Shown: positions 1-9,284 of the stretch, in pieces | Layout: every line of letters begins with the position of its first letter | Numbering within the stretch: position 1 is the first letter of the stretch | Assembly: GCF_001592745.1 (NCBI RefSeq) | Contig: NZ_LUKD01000001.1 | Location: 441,384-505,383 of the forward strand | Reading direction: 5' to 3' | Source: Bdellovibrio bacteriovorus | GTDB taxonomy: Bacteria; Bdellovibrionota; Bdellovibrionia; Bdellovibrionales; Bdellovibrionaceae | Length of the DNA stretch: 64,000 bases | Notes under the pieces: generated by a model | Database searches by the model: none | What the model saw: the letters and a program-made list of their open reading frames with translations, nothing else | What the model was told of the DNA's origin: nothing | Translations under genes and position numbers: made by a program

Positions 1-144
1 GATGTGACTTCAGGCCTAATCTACCACCTAAGATGGCAACGTTGCCGCTAGGTTGAATTTGGCGGGGCTTCCGGTCGGCAAAAGTAGATGTCTTTAAGGC
101 GAAAATGCGTTAGAGTCTGCTTTTAAACACCAGGAGCCCAGCCG

Positions 145-627
145 ATGTCCAAATCGCCTCAACACTCTCAAGCCCTTCAAGTACGCCACGCGTTGTGGGA
201 TCTTCAAAAAGAAGTTTTAAACTCTCTTAAAGCAGAATTCGATCAAGAAAACGGTTATCAAGCCGCTCCTACAGAATGGTTTCAAGTTTTAATGACGGCC
301 GAACGCTATGCTTGGCTTCGTGAACTGACGACTTTGATGGCCGATATCGATATCATGACCGAGCTTGAATTCATCACCGAACAACACTTGGGAACGGCTC
401 GCTCTGAAATTGAAAGAATGTTGATTGATTTGAGTTCCGACGACGCTTTCAATAAACAATTCCGCGAACTTCTTATGTCAGGCACTGCCCTGCTGCCTTT
501 GCATTCACAGCTTCGTGCTAGTTTACAAAATTTGCCGAAGTCTGAGTTGTCCAAAGATCAAACTCTTGCTGAACGAAAGAATTGGCACGAAGAACACCGT
601 CATCAGGCAAAAAAGCGCCGCAACTAA
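145..627 (+). CDS. Hypothetical cytoplasmic protein, 160 aa
   Basis: I do not recognise a family. The product is hydrophilic and probably all-helical, with no signal peptide or membrane segment. It is rich in Leu, Glu and Gln and ends in a basic tail (HRHQAKKRRN). The ATG follows an AGGAG ribosome-binding site at about 131-135 with good spacing, which supports a real gene. It is followed at 706 by a second unknown gene on the same strand. Function unknown. Confidence 0.75.
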   Translation: MSKSPQHSQALQVRHALWDLQKEVLNSLKAEFDQENGYQAAPTEWFQVLMTAERYAWLRELTTLMADIDIMTELEFITEQHLGTARSEIERMLIDLSSDDAFNKQFRELLMSGTALLPLHSQLRASLQNLPKSELSKDQTLAERKNWHEEHRHQAKKRRN

Positions 628-705
628 AGACGGTTTTAAAAAAAACATATCCTTACTTAAACCTCCCCGAGGGTAGTCTTTTTCTGACGTCTTGGTGGAG
701 GTTTT

Positions 706-1395
706 ATGTTTCATAGACTCTTCTTCACATCCTTACTCATCGGCGGAAGTCTTTTGTTCTTGGCTCTTTTTGGCTCTCACCTAGAGCCGATGATTCGTTC
801 TAACGTCGCTACGCAAAAGTTTTTGATTTGGGTGAACTCTCCATTTAGCAGTCAGAAAGTGAATGCTGAAGACCTGGATGAAATGCGCCGTGAACCATTG
901 CAGGCTCAGCGTGGAACCCTGCCGTCACCATCGAAAAAAGTGTGGGAATTAACATTGAACGAAACCACCGAAGCTCAACTGGCGGACTGGATTCGTCACC
1001 GCAAGATCGCGTGCTCTAAAAGTTCCAAAGGTTATAACTATATCAAGTGTAAAAAGGTTCCTTTGGTGGCGCTGGGTCTTCCCTATGTGAATTCCTTTGC
1101 AGAACTTGATTTCACGATCGATGCACACAACAGGCTTATCTTCGTAGGGCTTTTGCATCGCCAACTGGAAACCGTCAAGGCGTTGTCTTTGCTCGAAAAT
1201 ATTTCGGCTTCTTTAAACTCGCGATTGGGGTCGCCTAGTCGCAGTCCCGCCTCTTTGACTCCGGAAGAATTGGATCATTCGCTTGAAGCTTTAAGTTACG
1301 AATATAAGTTTAAAGATTATATCGCGCGTGTGACGGCTTCAAAACTTTCTACAACGGGAATTATCTTGTACGAACAGCATATTTACATTCCTTAG
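706..1395 (+). CDS. Hypothetical membrane-anchored protein, 229 aa
   Basis: I do not recognise a family. Residues about 5-25 form one hydrophobic segment (LFFTSLLIGGSLLFLALFG), so the rest is probably periplasmic and held by an N-terminal anchor or an uncleaved signal. The soluble part holds a paired-cysteine stretch (KIACSKSSKGYNYIKCKKV). A GGAGG site stands just before the ATG. The gene converges on rtcB with only a few bases between the two stops. Confidence 0.75.
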   Translation: MFHRLFFTSLLIGGSLLFLALFGSHLEPMIRSNVATQKFLIWVNSPFSSQKVNAEDLDEMRREPLQAQRGTLPSPSKKVWELTLNETTEAQLADWIRHRKIACSKSSKGYNYIKCKKVPLVALGLPYVNSFAELDFTIDAHNRLIFVGLLHRQLETVKALSLLENISASLNSRLGSPSRSPASLTPEELDHSLEALSYEYKFKDYIARVTASKLSTTGIILYEQHIYIP

Positions 1396-1403
1396 CAGAA
1401 TGT

Positions 1404-2588
1404 CTAACCCTTCACGCACAGCACTTGTTTTAAAACAGCAACGACTTCGACCAGATCTTCTTGATTCTTCATCACTTGATCAATGTCCTTATATGCCGAA
1501 GGAATTTCATCGATCACGCCGGAGTCTTTGCGGCATTCCACCCCGCTTGTTTGTTCGATCAAGTCGGTGATATCAAAACGACGTTTTGCTTCACCGCGCG
1601 ACATTCTTCGTCCGGCGCCGTGAGCACAGGAGTTAAATGATTCTGGATTACCCTTACCTCGCACGATGTACGAGCGTGCCCCCATGGAGCCAGGAATGAT
1701 ACCCATGTCACCGCGCTCTGCCCGCACGGCTCCTTTGCGTGTGACTAGCACGTCTTCACCATAGTGAATTTCGCGAGTCGCGTAATTGTGATGGCAATTG
1801 ACCTTCATCGAAAAGGGCACCGGGGCTCCCTTCATTCCGATATGAAATGAAATAGCGTGAAGAACACGACGAAGCATCTCTTCGCGATTTTCTAAAGCAT
1901 ACTCTTGCGCCCATTCTAAATCACGCATGTAGGTTTCATATTCAGCTGTGCCTTCGACATAGTAAGCCAGATCGGGATCTGGAAGTACCGTCGCCAGCTT
2001 TTTTAATTCACCTTTGGCGTGGCGGATGTGCTCTTCAGCGAGACTCTTACCGACATTACGAGAACCTGAATGCAGCATGACCCACACGGCGCCGTCAGCG
2101 TCGGTGCAAATTTCGATGAAGTGATTTCCTCCGCCCAATGTTCCTAACTGATGAGCGGCTTTATCTTTCAAGCGCAAATTTGAAACAGACTCAGGAATAT
2201 GTTTCCAGCCTTCCCAGTTTTCGACGGAAGATGTGAGACTTCGATTGGACTCATGTCCCACAGGAACAGAGCGCTCGATCGAATGACGAAGTTTATCCAA
2301 ATCGTGAAGAATGCGGTGTGGTTCAACATTGAGTCTGGCCGCAATCATGCCACACCCTATATCAACGCCCACTGCTGCGGGTATGACCGCGCCTTTTGTG
2401 GCAATAACACTGCCCACAGTCGCGCCAATTCCTAAATGAACGTCGGGCATCGCCGCTACATGCTTAAACACGAATGGAAGTGAGGCCACATTCTGCAACT
2501 GGCGCGCCGCTTGTGACTCCACTTCGCCTTCTGGCGCCCATATTTTTACAGGCTTATTCTCGGATTTTAAGTTTGTCAAAATTGGCAT
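1404..2588 (-). CDS. rtcB: RtcB-type RNA ligase
   Basis: RtcB joins RNA ends carrying 2',3'-cyclic phosphate or 3'-phosphate to 5'-OH, using GTP and Mn2+, in RNA repair or tRNA splicing. The family metal and guanylylation motifs are present in order: GVDIGCGM, GGGNHFIEI, MLHSGSRNVG, KVNCHHNYA and, near the C-terminus, CAHGAGRRMSR, whose His is the guanylated residue in the family. Length, about 394 aa, fits the shorter bacterial form. I chose the ATG at 2588 (MPILTNLKS), about 8 bases after an AAGTGAG sequence. An in-frame TTG at 2609 and a GTG between them would add up to seven residues. No RtcR or RtcA gene is adjacent. Confidence 0.93.
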   Translation of the reverse strand: MPILTNLKSENKPVKIWAPEGEVESQAARQLQNVASLPFVFKHVAAMPDVHLGIGATVGSVIATKGAVIPAAVGVDIGCGMIAARLNVEPHRILHDLDKLRHSIERSVPVGHESNRSLTSSVENWEGWKHIPESVSNLRLKDKAAHQLGTLGGGNHFIEICTDADGAVWVMLHSGSRNVGKSLAEEHIRHAKGELKKLATVLPDPDLAYYVEGTAEYETYMRDLEWAQEYALENREEMLRRVLHAISFHIGMKGAPVPFSMKVNCHHNYATREIHYGEDVLVTRKGAVRAERGDMGIIPGSMGARSYIVRGKGNPESFNSCAHGAGRRMSRGEAKRRFDITDLIEQTSGVECRKDSGVIDEIPSAYKDIDQVMKNQEDLVEVVAVLKQVLCVKG

Positions 2589-2631
2589 ATCGTAACTCAC
2601 TTCAATCAAGGTTCTGTGCTAATATTAACAT

Positions 2632-3477
2632 ATGTTTCAGTCACTCTTAGGGCTTTTTCTCGTTTTGCTGGCCTCGGTTTCTTGGGCTGGCTCCAATTCG
2701 TCTTCACTGCGAGTTGTGACTGAGTATTGGCCTCCGGTGACCTTCGAAGAAGATGGTAAACCTCAGGGGATGGCAGTCGAACTAACTCAGGTGCTGCAAA
2801 AACAAATGAATCGCTCTGAGCCTATTGAAGTTCTTCCCTGGCCCCGAGCTTATCATCTGGTCTTGAATCAACCGAACGTTTTGCTTTTCACAGTGATTGA
2901 TAATGCCGAACGGAAAAATCTTTTTACTTTCTTGGGACCTATTGCTCAGGGTGAAATTGCTTTGTTCGCGCGCAGAACAACGGTGCTAGATGTTTCAGAT
3001 AAAGAAAAACTAAAGAACATGGCTATCAGTGTTCACCGAGGCACAGCTTTTCAAGATACTTTGACTCGACAGAAATTTAAAAAGATCGTGCCCGTGAATT
3101 CACCTGTGAGTGGCGTCAAGATGTTAATGGCCGGTCGCGTGGATTTGATTTGTGAAGACGTGCTGGCAGTCACTCGCATGATGCAAGAGGCGGGTTATCC
3201 GGAAGATGCATTCATAAAAGTCGCGACGCTTGAAAGAGTCGGTTACTATTACGCGTTTTCTAAAAACACTGAATCTGAAACTATTCAGCAGTGGAGAAAT
3301 GCTTTAGAAAAAGCGAAGCGCAGCGGACAATTCAAAGCCATTTATAAAAAATGGTTCGGAAATAATCCGGCGCCAGAAAATGTTATTCTTCGCCTTGCAG
3401 AGCGGGATCTTGAAAAACCTGAAGAAAAACTTCTTTGGGCTGAGCTCCTGACACCCCAATTTGACGATCAAAAATAA
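2632..3477 (+). CDS. Periplasmic solute-binding protein, family 3 (amino-acid type)
   Basis: Probable periplasmic binding protein of the ABC amino-acid/SBP_bac_3 fold. Residues 1-19 form a signal peptide ending SVSWA. The mature start (RVVTEYWPPVTFEEDGKPQGMAVEL) matches the family's typical opening, and a C-terminal KAIYKKWFG motif matches its usual end. Length, 281 aa, is normal. No permease or ATPase gene is adjacent, so it may be an orphan sensor or scavenging protein; the ligand is unknown. Its last 95 bases overlap the 3' end of the convergent dsbA-like gene. No clear Shine-Dalgarno precedes the ATG. Confidence 0.85.
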   Translation: MFQSLLGLFLVLLASVSWAGSNSSSLRVVTEYWPPVTFEEDGKPQGMAVELTQVLQKQMNRSEPIEVLPWPRAYHLVLNQPNVLLFTVIDNAERKNLFTFLGPIAQGEIALFARRTTVLDVSDKEKLKNMAISVHRGTAFQDTLTRQKFKKIVPVNSPVSGVKMLMAGRVDLICEDVLAVTRMMQEAGYPEDAFIKVATLERVGYYYAFSKNTESETIQQWRNALEKAKRSGQFKAIYKKWFGNNPAPENVILRLAERDLEKPEEKLLWAELLTPQFDDQK

Positions 3478-4030
3478 AGAACGGCACTCCGCTGATTCCT
3501 AAGTCATAAGCTTCACCTATCAAGGCACCGACTTCTTCGCGGCCTTGATCGCTTTTAAGGAATTCAGAAACTTCTTCCGGTTTGAAACCGATCGGTGACA
3601 GTGCTTTCTGAAGATTTTCGATCTTAGATAAATCTAAGCCCTCTTCATAGTAAGCCGCATAAAGTGCGTTAGTAACATCAAGCTGCTTTCCTTTTTTTCC
3701 CGCCCACCAAATCAGGCGATGACAATCCAGAGTGTTGATATGAGTTTTAATTTTCTCCATATTCATTTTCAATCCGGATTTTTCAGCTGCCCCGAGCAAT
3801 CTTGCTTCTGCCGCCTTAAAGTTTTCGTCATTTCCGAATTTATTCCGCAGATATTCTTTGCGAGGAACACCTTCTTGTGGGCTGGCAGGATCTAATTGAA
3901 AAGGCAGGACCTTCACTTCGATGTCGATATCTTTGCGCTCTGCCACGGCATCTAAGAAATTTTTCTTTCCGACGTAACACCAGGGACAAACAATATCCAC
4001 AACAAGCTCAACGACGATTTTCTTTTTCAT
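3383..4030 (-). CDS. DsbA-family oxidoreductase, FrnE-like
   Basis: Thioredoxin-fold disulfide oxidoreductase of the DsbA/FrnE group. The N-terminus gives beta strand then CPWC active site at residues 15-18 (VVDIVCPWCYVG), and near the C-terminus GISGVPFFIF carries the family cis-proline. There is no signal peptide, so it should act in the cytoplasm, as FrnE proteins do. Length, 215 aa, is typical. Its C-terminal 30 or so codons are antisense to the end of the binding-protein gene. The start lies about 30 bases from the divergent FUSC-like gene, so the two share a promoter region. Confidence 0.9.
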   Translation of the reverse strand: MKKKIVVELVVDIVCPWCYVGKKNFLDAVAERKDIDIEVKVLPFQLDPASPQEGVPRKEYLRNKFGNDENFKAAEARLLGAAEKSGLKMNMEKIKTHINTLDCHRLIWWAGKKGKQLDVTNALYAAYYEEGLDLSKIENLQKALSPIGFKPEEVSEFLKSDQGREEVGALIGEAYDLGISGVPFFIFDRQIGVSGAQPKEVFLQVFQDPALQGEE

Positions 4031-4059
4031 AATCCCACCTCGCGCTTATACTAGACATT

Positions 4060-5100
4060 ATGGGTTTACGTCTTCACGTCAACGAACTTCTTAAAATCAA
4101 CCCGGCGCCTTCACCGTGGCCACGCATGGTCGTCTGTGCTTTTGCGACCATGATTCCTTTGATTGTCGGCACAGCTTTGCATCAACTTCCAATTTCTATA
4201 TTTGGAGCGCTGTTCGGTTTTCTTTTGGTGCTCAACGACCATTTGGGCACCTTAGGACACAGGCTTTGGGTGATCACACTGACATTTTTATGTTTACTGG
4301 CGGGTTTAACTTTAGGAGTTCTTACCGGTGGACAAAAAGTTTTGCTGATTCCCTTGCTTCTGGGATTGACGTATTGGTTGGGACTTATTTCCACTCAAGG
4401 GGCTGAGTTAGAACGTGCGGTTTTGTTTTCGGTGTTTCAGATTCTAGCTGGTGCCTATTCTCCTGCTGTTGCTAAATATCTTTCACTGAGTTTAGTCTAT
4501 GCGTTTTTGGGTTATCTTTGCGTGATCGTCGCGCTTTCTATTTTGGTATTTGTTCGCCGTCACAATCCAAATCCATTTGCGCGCATTCGCGAAACCTTTA
4601 AAAAGTCGTTAACGAAAGAAAAAAGCCGGCATCTTTATGCTTTGAGTTTTTCTTTGGCGGTTTTAATCACTCTGCTGGTTGTTGATTATTTTCAAATGAG
4701 TCACGGCTATTGGGCCGTGGGCACGGTCTTGATCATCATGCGCCCCGAGGCCAAGGCCAGTATTTATCGCATCATTCAAAGATTTTTTGGCACCCTGGTC
4801 GGCGTGTTAGTCGCAGAGCTGATTATCCTAAGTGTGCATTCAGTTTGGATTGCAATTCCACTCATCGGCTTCATTAGTTTTTGGGGACCGTGGTCTTTAA
4901 GTCGCAGCTATTGGCTAGGCTCTGCGGTGATCGTGACAATGCTTTTGGTTTTGTTGGATTTACCCAGCATTGAGACCGGCGACTTGCATACTCCTCTAAT
5001 TCGGTTGCAAGCCACGGGCATCGGTTGCCTCTTCGGGCTTTTAGGCGTCGTCATGGCAAATCCCCAGGTTTTGTGGCGGGACAACCCGCCCCCCTCGTAA
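4060..5100 (+). CDS. FUSC-family inner-membrane protein
   Basis: Integral membrane protein resembling the fusaric-acid-resistance (FUSC/YccS) family, which are thought to act in aromatic-acid or drug efflux. Residues about 25-160 hold a first set of hydrophobic helices, followed by a basic cytoplasmic stretch (RRHNPNPFARIRETFKKSLTKE, positions 4555-4620) and a second set with the HGYWAVGTVLIIMRPEA segment typical of the family. At 346 aa it is short and lacks the large soluble domain of YccS. It ends one base before the stop of convergent aspA. Substrate unknown. Confidence 0.75.
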   Translation: MGLRLHVNELLKINPAPSPWPRMVVCAFATMIPLIVGTALHQLPISIFGALFGFLLVLNDHLGTLGHRLWVITLTFLCLLAGLTLGVLTGGQKVLLIPLLLGLTYWLGLISTQGAELERAVLFSVFQILAGAYSPAVAKYLSLSLVYAFLGYLCVIVALSILVFVRRHNPNPFARIRETFKKSLTKEKSRHLYALSFSLAVLITLLVVDYFQMSHGYWAVGTVLIIMRPEAKASIYRIIQRFFGTLVGVLVAELIILSVHSVWIAIPLIGFISFWGPWSLSRSYWLGSAVIVTMLLVLLDLPSIETGDLHTPLIRLQATGIGCLFGLLGVVMANPQVLWRDNPPPS

Positions 5101-6522
5101 CTACTTTTTGATCTCGCCGATGTATTTTGGATTTAGTAAATTTTCGATAGAGAAAATTTGATCCAACTGTTCTTGAGTGACGACGCCTCTTTCAAGAGCG
5201 ACCTCGGCGACACTTCGTCCCGTCTGCGCACAGATCTTTCCAATCTTATCCCCTTCTTCGTGACCGATGATAGGGTCTAAGAAAGTAACAATACCAATAC
5301 TGTGCATGACATAATCACGGCAGCGATCCACGTTGGCGGTGATGCCCACCACGCACTTGTCTTTCAGCGTGATGCAGGCCTGAGTCATCAGAGTTATAGA
5401 TTCAAAGATGCTGGAAGCAATCACGGGCTCCATCACGTTTAATTGCAACTGCCCGGCTTCGGCCGCTAACGTGATTGCTAGATCATTTCCCATCACTTTG
5501 AATGCGACTTGGTTTACGACTTCAGGAATAACGGGATTTACTTTTGCAGGCATGATGGAGCTTCCTGCCTGCATCTCTGGAAGATTGATTTCTTTTAAAC
5601 CTGCACGAGGGCCCGAGCTAAGCAAGCGCAAGTCGTTGCAGATTTTAGAAAGTTTCACGGCCGTTCTTTTTAGTGCGCCCGAGATGATAATGTAAGCGCC
5701 GCAGTCGCTGGTGGCTTCAATCAAGTCTTCGGATTGCACAAACGGATATCCAGTCACTTCCGCAAGTTTTTTCACCGCTAAAGGTGCATAACCTTCAGGA
5801 GCATTGATGCCTGTTCCAATCGCGGTGGCGCCTAAGTTCACTTCTAGAATTAGTTTTTGAACGGTTTTGATAAGACGACTGTCCTCTTTCAACAATGTCG
5901 CAAAGGCATTGAACTCTTGCCCTAAAGACATGGGAACTGCGTCTTGCAATTGCGTGCGCCCCATTTTAAGAACATTTTTAAACTCTTGTCCTTTGGCTTC
6001 AAAAGCTTTCGCCAATTCTTCGATGGCTTTTTCAACCACCGTCAAATGTTCATACAAAGCCACGCGAAACGCTGTAGGATAAGCATCGTTCGTCGACTGA
6101 CACTTGTTCACGTGATCGTTCGGATTAATGACCGAGTAAGTGCCTTTTTCAAGACCACGTTTCTCTAAGGCGATATTCGCAATCACCTCGTTGGCGTTCA
6201 TATTGACAGACGTCCCCGCTCCTCCTTGAAAAACGTCTGAGGGAAATTGAGCGCCCCACATTTTCGGGTCTGCAAGAATCACGTCGCATGCCTCGACAAT
6301 GGATTTTGCGATATCAGGAGAAATTGTTCCCAATTCTCCATTGGCAAGAGCGCAGGCTTTTTTCACTAGGGCCAAGCCGCGAATGAATAAAGCGTCGGCA
6401 CCGATAGGCAGGCCCGAGATTTGAAAGTTCTCCATTGCGCGCACGGTGTGAACACCATAGTAAGCTCCTGCGGGAACTCTTTTTTCACCTAACAAATCTT
6501 TTTCGACTCTAAAATTCTGCAT
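5101..6522 (-). CDS. aspA: Aspartate ammonia-lyase
   Basis: Catalyses L-aspartate to fumarate plus ammonia, linking amino-acid use to the TCA cycle. The 473-aa product has the fumarase/aspartase superfamily signature [11 protein letters not shown] at residues 320-330, with the catalytic Ser in the loop. Earlier active-site segments are also present: [13 protein letters not shown] (about 101-113), STNDAYPTA (about 143-151) and [11 protein letters not shown] (about 188-198). The aspartase type is favoured over fumarase C by the N-terminal sequence [20 protein letters not shown]. The MBL-fold lipoprotein gene ends just upstream on the same strand (9-bp gap), so they may be cotranscribed. Prey amino acids are a plausible substrate source (inference). 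Confidence 0.93.
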   Translation of the reverse strand: MQNFRVEKDLLGEKRVPAGAYYGVHTVRAMENFQISGLPIGADALFIRGLALVKKACALANGELGTISPDIAKSIVEACDVILADPKMWGAQFPSDVFQGGAGTSVNMNANEVIANIALEKRGLEKGTYSVINPNDHVNKCQSTNDAYPTAFRVALYEHLTVVEKAIEELAKAFEAKGQEFKNVLKMGRTQLQDAVPMSLGQEFNAFATLLKEDSRLIKTVQKLILEVNLGATAIGTGINAPEGYAPLAVKKLAEVTGYPFVQSEDLIEATSDCGAYIIISGALKRTAVKLSKICNDLRLLSSGPRAGLKEINLPEMQAGSSIMPAKVNPVIPEVVNQVAFKVMGNDLAITLAAEAGQLQLNVMEPVIASSIFESITLMTQACITLKDKCVVGITANVDRCRDYVMHSIGIVTFLDPIIGHEEGDKIGKICAQTGRSVAEVALERGVVTQEQLDQIFSIENLLNPKYIGEIKK

Positions 6523-6531
6523 AACTTCACC

Positions 6532-7566
6532 TTACTTTTTTAACTTCAATACTTCCCCGTGTTTCATCACGCGGAAAGCTTCAGGGCTGACATTCATTTT
6601 CTGAAGAGCGATTTTTAAGTCTTCAGGAGGTGCTGCCATCGCCTCATCACTCAATCGGAATGTGCCCCAATGCACTCCGATAGAAAGTTTCGATTGTAGA
6701 TCCAGGTGCATTTGCACAGCTTGTTCTGGATCCACGTGTTGCTGTTTCATAAACCACTTCGGTTCATAGGCCCCTACCGGAATCATCGCGATATCCGAGG
6801 CGCCGAAGCGATTGAACACGTCTAAGAAATCTTTCGAGTATCCGGTGTCGCCCGAATAAAAAAACTTCAGCGAAGGCGCTTGAATATACCAGCCTCCCCA
6901 AAGAGTTTTATTTCGATCCCAAAGACTTCGCTGACTCCAATGCTGTGCGGGCGTGAAAGTCAGTGTCACGTTTTTGACTTGTGTGTTTTCCCACCAGTCC
7001 AATTCTTTGACGTTGTCGATGTCTTCGGATTTAAGCAGGGATTCTAATCCTAGCGGCACTAAAAACAACAAGGCTTTGTCATTTTGTTTTGCCAGTTTCC
7101 GCAAAGTCGGAAGATCCAAGTGATCAAAGTGCGCATGCGAGATCACGACGACATCAATCGATGGCAACTCTTCAATAGGAAATGGCAAGGCCACTTGTCT
7201 TTTCGGTCCCATAAAACTTACAGGCGAAACGCGATCTGAGAAAACGGGATCGACCAAAATGTTAAGGCCTTCAACTTGTAAAAGAGCCGAGGCGTGACCA
7301 ATCCAAGTCAGCGTGTTTTCCGTGCGATTTTGTTTTAAATAAGTCGTGTCGGTTTTTAGGATTTCGGGCTGAAATGGTGGCTCCGCAGGAGCATTGCTCG
7401 TCAGACGCTCCCACTGCCACTTCCAGAAACTCGCTTTCGGCGAATTGTCGTAGTTGTTGTAAAACTGAGTTTTACCCCGGTGTGGTTTGTTTGGATCGTA
7501 GTATTTGAAGCTTTGACACCCCGAAAACACCAGAAACCCCGCTGCTGCAATGATCGACCATTTCAT
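6532..7566 (-). CDS. MBL-fold hydrolase lipoprotein, NAPE-PLD/UlaG-like
   Basis: Metallo-beta-lactamase-fold hydrolase. The N-terminus is a lipoprotein signal (FLVFSGC lipobox, Cys about 17). The metal site is visible as SHAHFDHLD, followed by a C-terminal half with FFYSGDTGYSKDF and GVHWGTFRL. The order and the PVFSDRVSPVSFMGPKR segment match the N-acyl-phosphatidylethanolamine phospholipase-D-like group. Substrate is unknown; an outer-membrane lipid or phosphodiester is possible. It lies 9 bp upstream of aspA in the same direction. Confidence 0.87.
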   Translation of the reverse strand: MKWSIIAAAGFLVFSGCQSFKYYDPNKPHRGKTQFYNNYDNSPKASFWKWQWERLTSNAPAEPPFQPEILKTDTTYLKQNRTENTLTWIGHASALLQVEGLNILVDPVFSDRVSPVSFMGPKRQVALPFPIEELPSIDVVVISHAHFDHLDLPTLRKLAKQNDKALLFLVPLGLESLLKSEDIDNVKELDWWENTQVKNVTLTFTPAQHWSQRSLWDRNKTLWGGWYIQAPSLKFFYSGDTGYSKDFLDVFNRFGASDIAMIPVGAYEPKWFMKQQHVDPEQAVQMHLDLQSKLSIGVHWGTFRLSDEAMAAPPEDLKIALQKMNVSPEAFRVMKHGEVLKLKK

Positions 7567-7674
7567 GGGGCTACAATCTCACACTTTACACTCTCTGTCA
7601 TATGCGGATGTGTTGCCTTGCGCGCTATGAAATATTAGGACTGAGTCCTGACACTTCGATACAAGGAAACACCC

Positions 7675-9225
7675 GTGATTCGTGAATTTTGGAAGCAGCA
7701 AAGTACATCGCAGAAAGTCACAATTCTTTTCATTCTGGCCTTAATTTTCCGAGCTTTCTTTTCGCTTAACATTGGTTTGATCGATGACGAGGCTTATCAC
7801 TGGTCTTGGGCCAAGTGGTTGCAGCTTTCTTATTTCGATCATCCGGCAATGATTGCGTGGCTTGAAGCGATCACGACCAGTATTTTTGGTGACACCTACC
7901 TGGGCGTACGCTTACCGGGATTTTTGTGCTTTATCGGTATCACCGTTCTGCTTTACAAACTGACCAAAGATCTTTTCCACGATGAGTGGGCGGCGATCTT
8001 TGTGGGTTTTGTGATGTTGTGGTCTCCGTTTTGGGGATTTGGTGGTTATGTGGCGTCGCCAGAACCTCCGTTCATGCTTTGTTGGGTCGCCGCAGCCTAC
8101 GTCTTCTGGCAAGGCGTGCGTGAAGACGACAAACGTTGGAGCACGAAGAAAACTTGGTTGTGGCTAGGTGTATTGATGGGCTTGGGTCTGAACTCGAAGT
8201 TCATCATTGCGTTGCTGGCTCCGGGATTTGGTCTTTATCTTTTGACGACACCGTCACGCCGCAAGGATCTTTTGACGCCGTGGCCGTGGGTGGGCTTTTT
8301 GATCGCGACCGTGCTTTGCTCACCGATCTTTATTTGGAATATCACGCACGACTGGCCGGGCTTTAAATTTCAATTCCATGATCGCCATCAGGGTTCTAGC
8401 TTTAGTTTTAATCGTTGGCTTGTGTTCTTTGGTGCGCAGCTTTTGTTTGCGACTCCGTTCTTGTACGTGATGATTGTTTTGGCGTTCATCACTTCGCTTT
8501 TGAAGTTTAAAGAAGCTCGCTGGAGATTTTTATTCTGTCTGACCGTGCCGTCGTTTGCGATTTTCTATCCACAGCCTTTATGGGCGGAATACAAACCGCA
8601 CTGGAGTGGCGCTGCTTATACGTTGTTGTTAATGGGTGTGGGCTTCATCTGGTCACAAGGTTTGCGCTGGGGTTCTAAGCGCATCGTGAAAGCGCGCAGC
8701 AAGGTTTACACTTGGGGTATCTTGGGTTTCTTTATTCCGTTGGCCTTGATTGCATACACTCCGTTTGCTTACCCGTGGGCGCCGAAAGTTTATAAGTTCT
8801 TTAATCCATCGGGTGAATGGCAGACGACTTGGGACTTCAGTAACGAGTTCACCGGCTGGGAAGACTTGGGCCGCTACGTGAATCGCCGTCAACGCGAAAT
8901 CCACGCAGAAAGCGGTCGTAAACCTTTCATCGCGGCTCACCGCTATGAGAATACCGCGCAAACAACATGGGGCACGAAGCAGAAGGTGTACATGTTAAGT
9001 TCCACTCGCAGTCACTACACTGTGATGCAGTCGGAAGAAGAGATGAATAATCTTAAGGGCCAGGATGCGATCTTCGTAAGCACGGAAAAATATCCCGCCG
9101 ATCCGATGGAATGGGCGAAATGGGATGGCTGTCAGAAAGAAACGTTGAAGACGTTCCGTCATGGTGAACATGCTCGGACTTTTAATGTTTATTACTGTCG
9201 GAATTTTCAGGGGATTACGCAGTAG
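7675..9225 (+). CDS. Glycosyltransferase family 39 (ArnT/PMT-like) membrane protein
   Basis: Polytopic inner-membrane glycosyltransferase that should use a polyprenyl-phosphate sugar donor and act on the periplasmic side, modifying lipid A, glycan or protein. The first loop carries the acidic motif IGLIDDEAYHWSWAKW, followed by SYFDHPAMIAWL, both diagnostic of the GT39/GT83 group. About nine to ten hydrophobic helices follow and then a soluble C-terminal region of about 150 aa. Length is 516 aa. The start codon is GTG at 7675 after CAAGGAAACACCC. Acceptor unknown. Confidence 0.85.
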   Translation: MIREFWKQQSTSQKVTILFILALIFRAFFSLNIGLIDDEAYHWSWAKWLQLSYFDHPAMIAWLEAITTSIFGDTYLGVRLPGFLCFIGITVLLYKLTKDLFHDEWAAIFVGFVMLWSPFWGFGGYVASPEPPFMLCWVAAAYVFWQGVREDDKRWSTKKTWLWLGVLMGLGLNSKFIIALLAPGFGLYLLTTPSRRKDLLTPWPWVGFLIATVLCSPIFIWNITHDWPGFKFQFHDRHQGSSFSFNRWLVFFGAQLLFATPFLYVMIVLAFITSLLKFKEARWRFLFCLTVPSFAIFYPQPLWAEYKPHWSGAAYTLLLMGVGFIWSQGLRWGSKRIVKARSKVYTWGILGFFIPLALIAYTPFAYPWAPKVYKFFNPSGEWQTTWDFSNEFTGWEDLGRYVNRRQREIHAESGRKPFIAAHRYENTAQTTWGTKQKVYMLSSTRSHYTVMQSEEEMNNLKGQDAIFVSTEKYPADPMEWAKWDGCQKETLKTFRHGEHARTFNVYYCRNFQGITQ

Positions 9226-9284
9226 TTATTTCGGTACATCGAAAGACATAAATAAAAAATGGCTCTGAACATTCGCCCTTTTTT

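Noticed and set aside
35-46. Perfect 12-bp palindrome GGCAAC/GTTGCC near the window start
   Set aside because: Short, single and without a related copy or clear gene context in the visible sequence.
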